DNA of 64,000 nucleotides from Clostridia bacterium (GTDB taxonomy: Bacteria; Bacillota; Clostridia; TANB77; CAG-508): the NCBI GenBank assembly GCA_017625465.1, contig JAGAKS010000017.1, positions 282,946 to 346,945 on the forward strand, given 5' to 3'. Of this stretch, positions 28,253 to 35,946 are shown in pieces; the stretch's first letter is position 1; the number at the start of each line of letters is the position of its first letter. The notes under the pieces were generated by a model, which worked only from the letters and a program-made list of their open reading frames with translations, did no database searches and was not told the DNA's origin. A program made the position numbers and the translations under genes.

Positions 28253-28447
28253 ATGATAAAATCAAATAAAATATGCTTATCTATTATCATTGCATTAACT
28301 ATTATGCTAATTATTATGACATGTCTATATTTTAATATGCGAACAATTGCACAAAATAATTTAGACGCATATTTACAAGCATCTAAAGAAAAATATGAAT
28401 TAAATATAAAAATCAATACTTTAGAAACACAATTAAATAATAAATAA
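28253..28447 (+). CDS. Small membrane protein with coiled-coil tail
   Basis: 64 residues: hydrophobic helix (about residues 7-28) followed by a charged helix with leucine heptads (ASKEKYELNIKINTLETQ). AAAGGGAGG lies eight bases before the ATG. It follows the riboswitch-controlled gene by 104 bp, in which a degraded copy of the downstream terminator (AGGAGAGCAGAT) is seen. Unknown function; perhaps a partner of the preceding protein. Confidence 0.55.
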   Translation: MIKSNKICLSIIIALTIMLIIMTCLYFNMRTIAQNNLDAYLQASKEKYELNIKINTLETQLNNK

Positions 28448-28456
28448 CATAAAATA

Positions 28457-28484
28457 AAAGCGAAGTTTTTTACTTCGCTTTTTT
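28457..28484 (+). terminator. Terminator of riboswitch cassette 1
   Basis: AAGCGAAGT / ACTTCGCTT stem followed by TTTT, about ten bases after the stop at 28447. Confidence 0.75.
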
Positions 28485-28583
28485 AGATTTTATCCCTTTT
28501 AAGTTTTTATAAACATCTTTCGCTAAAGTATATAATTCACAATTTTTTCTATCTTCTTTAGTATCAAAATTATCTTCAACCTC

Positions 28584-29123
28584 TTACTCTGTAATCATTA
28601 CACTACCATTTTCCTTATTCATTTCTATGGAATCATCTAATAACTTTATTACTTTCACTTCATATAACGGTGTAGGAAAAATTGCGTGTATAATTTCATC
28701 TGTAAATGTGATTGCAATATTATCTCCTATATCTAAATCTTCTAGTTCAAGTTCGGTTCCTCTCCATTCAATATAAGTATCATCTTTTATAGAAAGCCTA
28801 TAAGTTCCTCTATAATTGATATCGTTTACACTTAAGCCTTCAACTAATATATGTTTATCTGTAATTTCTTTTATTTTCGCATAAAACATTTCCGGAAATT
28901 GATATTCATTATCAATTTCTCTATTATTCAAATCTTCTTCTATTTTTGAAAGATTTAAATTAGCCTCATTTAAATTCTGTGATAGCTTTTCTATCTCTAT
29001 TCGAGAATTTTCTTTTATTAAATAATAATTGTATCCTAAAATAAATAAAATCATTATAAGTATTACTATAATTCCCAAAAATATTTTATTCAATTTATTC
29101 ATATTTATATTTCCCTTACCCAA
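28584..29123 (-). CDS. Membrane-anchored protein with coiled coil and DUF3221-like domain
   Basis: 179 residues: basic start, one membrane helix (about residues 10-29), a coiled-coil stretch (about 35-65), then a beta-rich domain (IKEITDKHILVEGLSV, LDIGDNIAITFTDEI) resembling DUF3221 or OB-like folds. An AAGGGAAATATAAAT leader precedes the ATG at 29105 or 29123. After the TAA the same frame stays open for 34 more codons (down to about 28472), so the C-terminus may have been shortened by a nonsense change. Confidence 0.55.
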   Translation of the reverse strand: MGKGNINMNKLNKIFLGIIVILIMILFILGYNYYLIKENSRIEIEKLSQNLNEANLNLSKIEEDLNNREIDNEYQFPEMFYAKIKEITDKHILVEGLSVNDINYRGTYRLSIKDDTYIEWRGTELELEDLDIGDNIAITFTDEIIHAIFPTPLYEVKVIKLLDDSIEMNKENGSVMITE

Positions 29124-29190
29124 TAACTTATTATTGATATAATAATATCAATAAATCGAATAATAAGCAATTAAAATGATAATAAAACTA

Positions 29191-29220
29191 TTGGTAAAAA
29201 ATAACAAAAAATGTTATAAT
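29191..29220 (+). promoter_or_regulatory. Promoter of riboswitch cassette 2
   Basis: TTGGTA (29191-29196), 18-base spacer, TATAAT (29215-29220); same spacing and nearly the same spacer as at 27357-27386. Confidence 0.75.
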
Positions 29221-29224
29221 ATAA

Positions 29225-29318
29225 GTGTAGAGTTTAAAGTAAAAAGCAAAATAATCGAAAGGTTATGACGCAAAGCCATAGGTCTAAAAGCAATATGCTT
29301 ATGATAGCTAGGTTGCAC
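29225..29318 (+). ncRNA. Cyclic-di-GMP-I (GEMM-I) riboswitch, copy 2
   Basis: About 95% identical to the copy at 27391. The changes respect pairing: the P1b hairpin is ATAATC-GAAA-GGTTAT, where a U-A pair has become U-G. The core GACGCAAAGCC, AGGTCTAA and AGCTAGGTTGCAC are unchanged. Conservation of structure argues that both copies are active. Confidence 0.85.
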
Positions 29319-29340
29319 TAATGAAAAGGAGATTAAAATT

Positions 29341-30171
29341 ATGAAAAAATTTTTAAAAATTTTTTTCATTGTAGTAGTTATCTTAATTGCAATATATTTT
29401 ATTCATTCGCTAATTACTGCAAAAGTATATTTTGATATTTATACTGCGATGAAAGAAAAAGTAGAAAGTGAAGAAGCTTTTTATGGAAAACTATCATCTC
29501 AAACTGATGAAACATATAAAATGGAGCAGGAAGTTTTTATAAAAGATAATACTTTCGTAAAAAAAATTACAAGAACAAATACGGATAATAACGAAGTAGT
29601 TACTTTAAAATTTTGGCAAAAGTATTTACCAAATAAGTCAGAAAATGAAGATGGAACAGGCTATGTTTTTACAGATGATGGAAAGCAAAAAGGTGGAAGC
29701 AAATTTGAATACGATAAAACAGCTCTAGAACCAGAAAATAAAATGTATCGTTATAATTCTTTGAGAAGTATGATACTAGGAATTAGTTTACAAGGAACAT
29801 TCTTCGAACATACCCCCATGGAGAATTATACATATTCAAAAATCTTATTATCTGTATTAAAACATCCTACTATTTTATATAGTACAGAATTTAATGGAGA
29901 AAAAGCTTATGCTATAAAACAATGGTATATTTTTGGAGAAATGGGAAATTTCTTATTTGATGTTGATGAAAAGCCTAATATATTTGATATATTACCAATG
30001 TTATTTGAAAGTCATACAGACTATATTAGTAAAGAAACAAAATTGCCTATTGGTACAGATGTAGGTATAAATGGATTACCAACAACTTATGAATATTTTA
30101 CAAAAGCAGTAACAGATGAAGATATTAAATTGCCTAATGTAGAAGAATATACTTTACAAGAAAATAATTAA
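29341..30171 (+). CDS. Membrane-anchored outer protein under c-di-GMP riboswitch control, paralogue
   Basis: 276 residues. The N-terminus MKKFLKIFFIVVVILIAIYF is a membrane anchor. The outer domain contains strands such as TYKMEQEVFIKDNTFVKKIT, EDGTGYVFTDDGKQKGG and YISKETKLPIGTDVGI, similar in pattern to 27507-28148. Large unstructured stretches and no catalytic motif suggest a ligand-binding or surface role. A GGAG site lies ten bases upstream, within the duplicated leader. A strong terminator follows. Confidence 0.7.
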   Translation: MKKFLKIFFIVVVILIAIYFIHSLITAKVYFDIYTAMKEKVESEEAFYGKLSSQTDETYKMEQEVFIKDNTFVKKITRTNTDNNEVVTLKFWQKYLPNKSENEDGTGYVFTDDGKQKGGSKFEYDKTALEPENKMYRYNSLRSMILGISLQGTFFEHTPMENYTYSKILLSVLKHPTILYSTEFNGEKAYAIKQWYIFGEMGNFLFDVDEKPNIFDILPMLFESHTDYISKETKLPIGTDVGINGLPTTYEYFTKAVTDEDIKLPNVEEYTLQENN

Positions 30172-30175
30172 ATAT

Positions 30176-30215
30176 TTTAGAGGAGCAGATAATTAAAATC
30201 TGCCCTCTTTTTTTG
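30176..30215 (+). terminator. Terminator of riboswitch cassette 2
   Basis: GAGGAGCAGAT / ATCTGCCCTC stem (one mismatch) followed by seven T. A broken copy of the same sequence is found after the first cassette. Confidence 0.75.
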
Positions 30216-30434
30216 CCTAAATTATGATACTCAAATGCAGTTGCTGACTGACTTTGACAGGGGGAGCAGTTAGGGGGAGCAAATAGGGAGCAGAAACCCA
30301 AAATTGACCAATATTTTTGAATAATGTTGAAAATGGGTTGAATAACGAAAAATGTATAAAACGCAGTTATATAAACGGTTTCCCGTATTTTTGAATAACA
30401 ATAAAAAAGCTGAATTCGGTTAAAATTCAACTTT

Positions 30435-30455
30435 TTTGGTGGGCAGAGATGGATT
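30435..30455 (-). repeat. 21-bp copy of the tRNA-Tyr 3' end (att-like remnant)
   Basis: The 21 bases starting TTTGGTGGGCAGAG are identical to 30603-30623, the 3' end of the tRNA-Tyr gene with its CCA. A 3'-end copy in direct orientation beside a tRNA gene is the usual scar of an integrated element. The 215 bp upstream of it (30216-30434) show AGGGGGAGC repeats and no gene. Confidence 0.6.
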
Positions 30456-30562
30456 TCGCCAAAGGCCGCGTCACAAAATCGTCTACTAGACGATTTTCCC
30501 CTTCGTTTCGGCAGGCTCCAGTCCTGCTCGAAACTTGGGTACGTTCCTTTTCGAATCCATCT
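30447..30562. repeat. Highly structured, GC-rich 116-bp element beside tRNA-Tyr
   Basis: Outer arms AGATGGATTTCG / CGAATCCATCT enclose two inner hairpins: AAAATCGTCTA-c-TAGACGATTTT (11-bp perfect, 30475-30497) and TTTCGGCAGG...CCTGCTCGAAA (30506-30533). The left outer arm overlaps the tRNA-Tyr copy. Base composition is far richer in G+C than the surroundings. It could be a palindromic mobile repeat or a non-coding RNA. Confidence 0.5.
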
Positions 30563-30573
30563 TTTATAGAAAC

Positions 30574-30600
30574 AAAAAACTCATAGCGTAGCTATGAGTT
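30574..30600 (-). terminator. Terminator of the tRNA-Met/tRNA-Tyr unit
   Basis: Perfect 10-bp stem AACTCATAGC / GCTATGAGTT with TTTTTTG on the minus strand, directly after tRNA-Tyr. Confidence 0.8.
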
Positions 30601-30604
30601 AATT

Positions 30605-30690
30605 TGGTGGGCAGAGATGGATTCGAACCATCGTACGCTCTCGCGGCCAGATTTACAGTCTGGTGCCATTAACCACTCGACCACCTGCCC
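30605..30690 (-). tRNA. tRNA-Tyr (anticodon GTA)
   Basis: 86 bases including encoded CCA. Acceptor GGGCAGG pairs with its 3' partner; anticodon stem-loop ACCAGACTGTAAATCTGG gives GTA. A long variable arm (CCGCGAGAGCG region), as expected for bacterial tRNA-Tyr, and T loop GGTTCGAATCC are present. Confidence 0.95.
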
Positions 30691-30706
30691 AAATATTAAA
30701 TTAAAG

Positions 30707-30783
30707 TGGTGCGCCTTCAAGGATTCGAACCTTGGACCCACCGGTTATGAGCCGGTTGCTCTGACCAACTGAGCTAAAGGCGC
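30707..30783 (-). tRNA. tRNA-Met (anticodon CAT)
   Basis: 77 bases including CCA. Acceptor GCGCCTT/AAGGCGC, D arm AGCTCAGTTGGTCAGAGC, anticodon arm CCGGCTCATAACCGG (CAT) and T arm GGTTCGAATCC all pair. The absence of initiator features makes elongator Met most likely; a lysidine-modified Ile tRNA cannot be fully excluded. Confidence 0.92.
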
Positions 30784-30864
30784 GTATCGTTATATTTAAC
30801 GACAAGAATTATTATAAACTATGAACTTAAATATGTCAAGACATAAATCAAATTTTTTGTAAAA

Positions 30865-30902
30865 AAATAATAAGCTATAATTTTTCACACTATAGCTTAT
30901 AT
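30865..30902 (-). terminator. mutS2 terminator
   Basis: ATAAGCTATA / TATAGCTTAT 10-bp stem followed by a seven-T run on the minus strand, just after the mutS2 stop. Confidence 0.75.
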
Positions 30903-30905
30903 TTT

Positions 30906-33239
30906 TTATTTTATCTCTACTATTGTTACTCCCATCTCACCTTCTCCGAAAGTTCCCACTCTAAAAGATTTAACATGTGGATGTGTCTTTAAGAATTTAT
31001 GGATTCCATTTCTTAATGCTCCACTACCTTTTCCATGCACTATTCTTGTTGAACCAAGTCCATTTATAGCGCAATCATCCAAATATTTATCTATCACAAA
31101 ACAAGCTTCTTCAACAGTTTGACCAATTACATTTATTTCCATTGGAATTGCTTTAACTGAAAATTCACGCTTTTTGTTATAATTAATTTCTTTTTCCTTT
31201 TTTATTTTTCTATCTACTTTTTGCAAATCTTTTAAATCAAAATATGTTTTCATAAGTCCAATTTGTACACACGCTTTATTTTTGTTTACACTTATAATTG
31301 TACCTTGTTGATTTAGTTTTGAAATATATACATCCATTCCTACATTTGCTTCTTCAACTTTTAAAGCATCTCCATGTACTTCGGTATTATTAGTAATAGA
31401 TAAATCTTTTATTTTTTTATTTAATTTATTTCTTACATTTTCTACTTCTTTAGTATTAACAGAATGTTCTATATCTTTAATAATAGTATTTGCATCTTCT
31501 TTTGCTTCTAGCAATATATCTCTTGCTTTAACTTTTGCATCATTTATAAGGTCTTGTTCTTGTTTTTTCAAAGAAGAAAAATCATTTTCTAATTTATATT
31601 TAATTTCTTCAATTTTTTTAGAATTTTCTACGATTTTTTGTTTCTCATTTTCTATATCTTTTTTATCTTCATAAATATTTTTAAGTAATTCTTCAATACT
31701 TATTTCATCTGAACTTAAAAGTTCATTTGCTCTATTTATTATTTCTGATGAAATTCCTAGCTTTCTACTAATATCAAAAGCATTACTGCTACCAGGTACA
31801 CCAATAAGTAACCTATATGTTGGAGATAAAGTATCTATATTAAACTCTACACTAGCATTTTCAAAATTATCATTTACTAAAGCATAGTGTTTTAATTCAG
31901 GATAGTGTGTTGTAGAAATATTTAACACTCCTCTTCTATTTAACTCTTCTAAAATACTGATAGCTAGACAAGAACCTTGAATCGGATCTGTTCCAGAACC
32001 TAGTTCATCCAATAATACTAAACTATTTTCAGTGGCATTATCTAAAATATGTGAAATAGTTGTTATATGTGAAGAAAATGTACTTAAAGAATCTGCTATA
32101 CTTTGCTCATCGCCAATATCTGCAAATACTTTATCAAATACAAATATGCTGCTTCCCTCTTTTGCTGGAATATGCATTCCGCTCATAGCCATTAAAACAA
32201 GTAATCCAACTGTTTTTAATGTTACAGTTTTTCCACCAGTGTTTGGACCAGTAATTATTAAATTTGAAAAAGCTTTTCCAAGTTCAACATTATTCTTAAC
32301 AGCTACTTTTTTATCTATTAATGGGTGCCACGCATTTTTTAAGTCTATTATCTTTTCATTATTAATAACAGGTTCAACAGCTTCTAACTCATTTGAATAT
32401 TTGGCTTTAGCAAATATAAAATCTATAATTCCAATTAAATTTATATTATTCTGCAATTCATCTGTAAGTTCAAAAAACAATGAAGAAAGCTCCATAAGAA
32501 TTTTTTCAATTTCAATACTTTCATCATTTTTTAAATTAGTTAAGTCATTATTCAAATCAAAAACACTAATAGGCTCAACAAATACTGTTGAACCACTTGA
32601 AGATATATCATGAATAAAACCTTTTACTTCAGAACGATATTCATTTTTTACAGGTATTACAAAACGACCGCTTCTCATTGTAATAACTGACTCTTGAACA
32701 TATTTTGTTCTTAAAAATGAATTTAATTTATTTCTAATTTCTTGTTCTTTATTTCTTAAATTTTTACGAATATTTCTAAGTTGTGATGAAGCATTATCAT
32801 CAACTGTATTTTCATCTAAAAGTTTTGAATATACATTATTTTCTAAACCTATATTTGTATATAAATGGTCAAACAAAGGATTTAGATTTTCAAATTCTGT
32901 CATGTCTATTTCTTCGCTAGAAAAATATTCTTTTAACTGTCTAGATATTTTCAAAATATGAGCTAAATCCAAAAGTTCTTTTATGCTAAGGCTAACTGAA
33001 GCATTCAATTTCTTTATTTGTGGCAATATGTTTTCAATTTCATCAATAGGCAAATTTCCTTTTCTGTAAATTAAGGTACTTGCCTCTGTTGTTTGCTTCA
33101 AAGCCTTTATAATTTCTTTTTCATTATCTAAAGGTAACAAATTATGACTTATGTCTTTTCCGACATAAGTCTTAGCAAAAGTTTCTAATTTTTCACATAT
33201 TTTATTAAACTCTAATTTTTCCAAATATTTAACTTCCAT
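30906..33239 (-). CDS. mutS2: MutS2 endonuclease/ATPase
   Basis: 777 residues from MEVKYLEKLEFNKICEKL. Domains: MutS core, Walker A ITGPNTGGKTVTLKT, Walker B LVLLDELGSGTDP, long coiled coil (about residues 500-600), KOW-like segment and C-terminal Smr nuclease domain with VIGQTVEEACFVIDKYLDD and TRIVHGKGSGALR. MutS2 senses collided ribosomes or acts on recombination intermediates. The promoter -10 ends about ten bases before the ATG at 33239 and there is no ribosome binding site, so the mRNA is probably leaderless. Confidence 0.95.
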   Translation of the reverse strand: MEVKYLEKLEFNKICEKLETFAKTYVGKDISHNLLPLDNEKEIIKALKQTTEASTLIYRKGNLPIDEIENILPQIKKLNASVSLSIKELLDLAHILKISRQLKEYFSSEEIDMTEFENLNPLFDHLYTNIGLENNVYSKLLDENTVDDNASSQLRNIRKNLRNKEQEIRNKLNSFLRTKYVQESVITMRSGRFVIPVKNEYRSEVKGFIHDISSSGSTVFVEPISVFDLNNDLTNLKNDESIEIEKILMELSSLFFELTDELQNNINLIGIIDFIFAKAKYSNELEAVEPVINNEKIIDLKNAWHPLIDKKVAVKNNVELGKAFSNLIITGPNTGGKTVTLKTVGLLVLMAMSGMHIPAKEGSSIFVFDKVFADIGDEQSIADSLSTFSSHITTISHILDNATENSLVLLDELGSGTDPIQGSCLAISILEELNRRGVLNISTTHYPELKHYALVNDNFENASVEFNIDTLSPTYRLLIGVPGSSNAFDISRKLGISSEIINRANELLSSDEISIEELLKNIYEDKKDIENEKQKIVENSKKIEEIKYKLENDFSSLKKQEQDLINDAKVKARDILLEAKEDANTIIKDIEHSVNTKEVENVRNKLNKKIKDLSITNNTEVHGDALKVEEANVGMDVYISKLNQQGTIISVNKNKACVQIGLMKTYFDLKDLQKVDRKIKKEKEINYNKKREFSVKAIPMEINVIGQTVEEACFVIDKYLDDCAINGLGSTRIVHGKGSGALRNGIHKFLKTHPHVKSFRVGTFGEGEMGVTIVEIK

Positions 33240-33248
33240 AATATACAT

Positions 33249-33277
33249 ATTATACTATAATTCGGCATATTATTCAA
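33249..33277 (-). promoter_or_regulatory. mutS2 promoter giving a leaderless mRNA
   Basis: TTGAAT (33272-33277), 17-base spacer, consensus TATAAT (33249-33254). A start 6-7 bases downstream falls at about 33242, three bases before the ATG at 33239. Confidence 0.65.
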
Positions 33278-33285
33278 CTTTTGTA

Positions 33286-33314
33286 TTGACTTTTATACAA
33301 AAATTTTATATTAT
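33286..33314 (+). promoter_or_regulatory. Promoter of the folT operon
   Basis: TTGACT (33286-33291), 17 bases, TATTAT (33309-33314). It diverges from the mutS2 promoter, separated by eight bases. Confidence 0.55.
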
Positions 33315-33318
33315 ATTC

Positions 33319-33418
33319 GCAGATTAGAGTAGAATTCAAATAGTTAAGACTCATTAGACGGGAAGTTGTTAATGGGGCAAGAATTTTCATTCGCTTATTT
33401 GCATTCGCATTCCGCTAG
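33319..33418 (+). ncRNA. Tetrahydrofolate (THF/folT) riboswitch
   Basis: The order TTAGAGTAGA ... AGTTAAGAC ... GACGGGAAGTTGTTAAT ... GCATTCCGCTAG matches the folT-type THF aptamer: AGAGUAG at the 5' side of P1, GUUAAG in the junction, GGGAxGUUGU in P3, and UUCCGCU at the 3' side. The gene that follows is a folate ECF S component and the operon ends in folC, which is the expected context. Some distal stem bases differ from the consensus I know. Confidence 0.8.
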
Positions 33419-33487
33419 CATAATATGAATATGGATTTATCCTTCTTTATTATGTTCAGAAGCTCTATAATAAAGGAGGTATTTTTT

Positions 33488-34024
33488 ATGTCAAAACTAA
33501 AAAAAATCATTTTAGCAGGTCTATTACTTGCTATACTTATCATTTGTGATAGGTTTATTTCTATTAAAACCTTGTATTTACAAGTAAGTTTTAGCTTTTT
33601 ACCTATTGCACTTGCAGCAATTTTACTAGGTCCTAAATATTCTTGCACAATAGCAGCTTTAGGAGATTTAATTGGTGCTTTATTATGGCCTTTTGGAGAA
33701 TATTTTGTAGGTTTTACAATTATTGATGCCGTTGTTGGCTTAATATTTGGATTATGCTTATACAACAAAACAGAAGGCGAATTTTTTGAAGGAAAAAAAC
33801 TACTTATTAGATTAGTTATAGCTTGTGTTTTAACTCTTTGGGTTGTTGAACTCCCAATTATGAGTTTAATGCTTTCATTGCTTTACGGAAATGCATTCTG
33901 GGTAGTTCTAACAGGTCGTTTAGCAACAAAACTTGCTATGTTCCCTATTGAAATAGCTATAATCTATTTCTTATCAAAATATATTAAAACATTAGCACAA
34001 AAATTCTTATTTGTAGAGGAATAA
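33488..34024 (+). CDS. folT: ECF transporter S component, folate-specific (FolT)
   Basis: 178 residues from MSKLKKIILAGLLLAILI; an upstream in-frame start is rejected because AAAGGAGG precedes this ATG. Six membrane segments, with the N-terminal segment bearing small residues for docking to the T protein, and the FolT-like stretch LGPKYSCTIAALGDLIGALLWPFG. It captures folate outside the cell. Context: THF riboswitch upstream, ECF ATPase and T protein downstream. Confidence 0.85.
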   Translation: MSKLKKIILAGLLLAILIICDRFISIKTLYLQVSFSFLPIALAAILLGPKYSCTIAALGDLIGALLWPFGEYFVGFTIIDAVVGLIFGLCLYNKTEGEFFEGKKLLIRLVIACVLTLWVVELPIMSLMLSLLYGNAFWVVLTGRLATKLAMFPIEIAIIYFLSKYIKTLAQKFLFVEE

Positions 34025-34025
34025 T

Positions 34026-34835
34026 ATGATTACAATAAAAGATTTAAGCTATAAATATAAAACTGGTGATTTTTCTTTATCAAACATAAATTTAGAAATA
34101 AAAGATAATGAATTTGTTACAATAATTGGTCAAAATGGTTCTGGAAAATCCACATTTTCTAAACTTCTTAGTGGATTAGTTAAATTTAAGAAAGGTCAAA
34201 TTTTAATTGATGATTTAGACTTATCTGATAAAAAGAAAGCTTTAGAAATTAGAAAACAAGTAGCAATTGTTTTTCAAAATCCAGAAACACAAATAATTTT
34301 TGATAAAGTTTATGATGATATGGCTTTTGGATTAAAAAATTTAGGATTTTCAAGTGAAGAAATTAATAATAGAATTGATGAAGCTCTAAAACAAGTAAAT
34401 ATGTTTGATTTAAAAAATGCATATACTACTGAGTTATCACTTGGACAAAAACAAAGAATTGCAATAGCTAGCAGTTTAGCAATTCACCCAAAAGTTCTAA
34501 TTTTAGATGAACCAACTACTATGTTAGATCCTACATCTAAAAAACAAGTTTACGAAATTTTACGCAACTTAAAGCAAAAAGGCATCACCATTATTTATAT
34601 TACAAATTTTATTGATGAAATATTACTTAGTGATAGAACTATTATCTTTGAAAAAGGACAACAAAAAAGAGATTTTTATAAAAAAGATTTGCTTTTCAAT
34701 TTAGAATATTTGAAAGATTTTGAATTTCCTGGAATTATATCATTAATATCTACACTTCACGAACAAGGATTAGATATTAATTTAGAAGATTTATCTATTC
34801 ACGAATTAGCAAATAAATTAAATAAGAAGGTATAA
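34026..34835 (+). CDS. ECF transporter ATP-binding component
   Basis: 269 residues. Walker A IGQNGSGKSTFSKLLSG, Q-loop FQNPETQIIF, signature LSLGQKQRIAIASSLA, Walker B VLILDEPTTMLDP. Belongs to the CbiO/EcfA type. Most ECF modules have two ATPases; only one is seen here, so it probably forms a homodimer. The start codon comes one base after the folT stop. Confidence 0.9.
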   Translation: MITIKDLSYKYKTGDFSLSNINLEIKDNEFVTIIGQNGSGKSTFSKLLSGLVKFKKGQILIDDLDLSDKKKALEIRKQVAIVFQNPETQIIFDKVYDDMAFGLKNLGFSSEEINNRIDEALKQVNMFDLKNAYTTELSLGQKQRIAIASSLAIHPKVLILDEPTTMLDPTSKKQVYEILRNLKQKGITIIYITNFIDEILLSDRTIIFEKGQQKRDFYKKDLLFNLEYLKDFEFPGIISLISTLHEQGLDINLEDLSIHELANKLNKKV

Positions 34836-34837
34836 AA

Positions 34838-35404
34838 ATGAAAAATTTAATTTTACTTTTAATGTTTATTGCATACACAACAAGTATATTTTTCATTTCA
34901 GATTGGATGATTATATTAGCTTGTATACTTATTAACTTAATTCTAATATTAGCATTCAAAATACCTTTTAAAAGAGTTTTAGATAATCTTTATAAATTTA
35001 CATTTGTTGTTGCAATTACATTTGTTTTTAATATTTTATTTGGATATATTGAAAGCGCAATATTGATATCTATTCGATTATATATCGTATGTAATATCAC
35101 TTTTATTTTTACTTACAAAATGGGAACTACTAATATTTTAATATCATTGGAAAAATTATTTACACCATTAAAAATATTAGGCATTTCCCCTACTGATTTA
35201 ACTTTATTGATAAATATTGCCATAACTTCTATTCCTATATTTTTAAGAGAAATAGAACAAGCTAGTTTAGCTTTACAAAATAAAGGATTAAAGCATTATT
35301 CAATTTCAAATATAAAATATACTTTAAAATTTTTATTAGTTTCTATTTTTAGAAAAACAAATAGTATTGAACTTACTTTAAAAAGTAAAAATTATATAGA
35401 ATAA
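34838..35404 (+). CDS. ECF transporter T component (short CbiQ-like)
   Basis: 188 residues, shorter than the usual 260, with five membrane segments in the first half. The helix IFLREIEQASLALQNKGLKHYS corresponds to the coupling helix that contacts the ATPase. It lies two bases after the ATPase gene. It probably joins FolT and the ATPase into one transporter dedicated to folate. Confidence 0.75.
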   Translation: MKNLILLLMFIAYTTSIFFISDWMIILACILINLILILAFKIPFKRVLDNLYKFTFVVAITFVFNILFGYIESAILISIRLYIVCNITFIFTYKMGTTNILISLEKLFTPLKILGISPTDLTLLINIAITSIPIFLREIEQASLALQNKGLKHYSISNIKYTLKFLLVSIFRKTNSIELTLKSKNYIE

Positions 35405-35869
35405 AAGAAAACGAGCGCACAGGTTAACCCATGTGCGTTCGAATCCTTGTTGCACGCATGACCCAGATATTATGCGAAAGCCAACAACCCTCGATCGGAA
35501 GGAAGCAGATTTGCCCATATAAAACTGTCGGCTAAATGCTTTATAGATATTGGCATATCATCCGGCTCGTTTACGAATCCAGGCAGATTGGTAGCTAATA
35601 CCTCATAGCATCTCGGATACCATTCTCTAATCTTCTCAAGCTTTTCTGCTGCGCTATTAAAGAAAAGAAGGTTCATATCCTGTGTTGCCATAAAAGCATT
35701 ACGCTTTTTGATTCCGTTACGAATCTCAAGCATCTCCTGCTGTGCTTCCAATGAAGAGTTTCTAAATCGATTTTCAAACTCTCTGTCGCTCTCGGTCATA
35801 ATGGTGCTGATTAATTGAATCATAATTTCTCCTCCTGTTTAATACTACAAATGATTGATTCAAATATGC
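35405..35869. mobile_element. Compositionally foreign insert between ecfT and folC
   Basis: Base composition rises to roughly 45% G+C at 35405 and falls back to host level by 35870. At the left edge GCGCACAGGTTAACCCATGTGCG can fold, followed by a tRNA-like GTTCGAATCC. One ORF (35470-35823) is encoded on the opposite strand to the operon. No transposase or terminal inverted repeat is visible. Confidence 0.5.
35470..35823 (-). CDS. Foreign hypothetical protein inside the folate operon
   Basis: 117 residues (MIQLISTIMTESDREFENRF ... LPSDRGLLAFA), largely helical and charged, no motif I recognise. Codons such as GGG, CGA and CTC are much more frequent than in neighbouring genes. A host-like promoter (35902-35930) and GGAGGAG site lie upstream, so it is probably expressed. 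The segment DFxxN-like NSSLEAQQEMLEIRNGI suggests a helical bundle. Recently acquired. Confidence 0.6.
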   Translation of the reverse strand: MIQLISTIMTESDREFENRFRNSSLEAQQEMLEIRNGIKKRNAFMATQDMNLLFFNSAAEKLEKIREWYPRCYEVLATNLPGFVNEPDDMPISIKHLADSFIWANLLPSDRGLLAFA

Positions 35870-35901
35870 TAATAACGCAAAAAGCGTTTGCATACATATA
35901 T

Positions 35902-35930
35902 ATTATACCATATTTTACATAAAATATCAA
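35902..35930 (-). promoter_or_regulatory. Promoter reading into the foreign ORF
   Basis: TTGATA (35925-35930), 17-base spacer, TATAAT (35902-35907) on the minus strand. The 70-base leader contains the hairpin AACGC-ttttt-GCGTT. Confidence 0.6.
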
Positions 35931-35946
35931 ATTAAGGAGTTATGTT

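Noticed and set aside
30134..30430. A 98-residue minus-strand ORF after the second cassette
   Set aside because: It overlaps the terminator and part of 29341-30171 and has no ribosome binding site.
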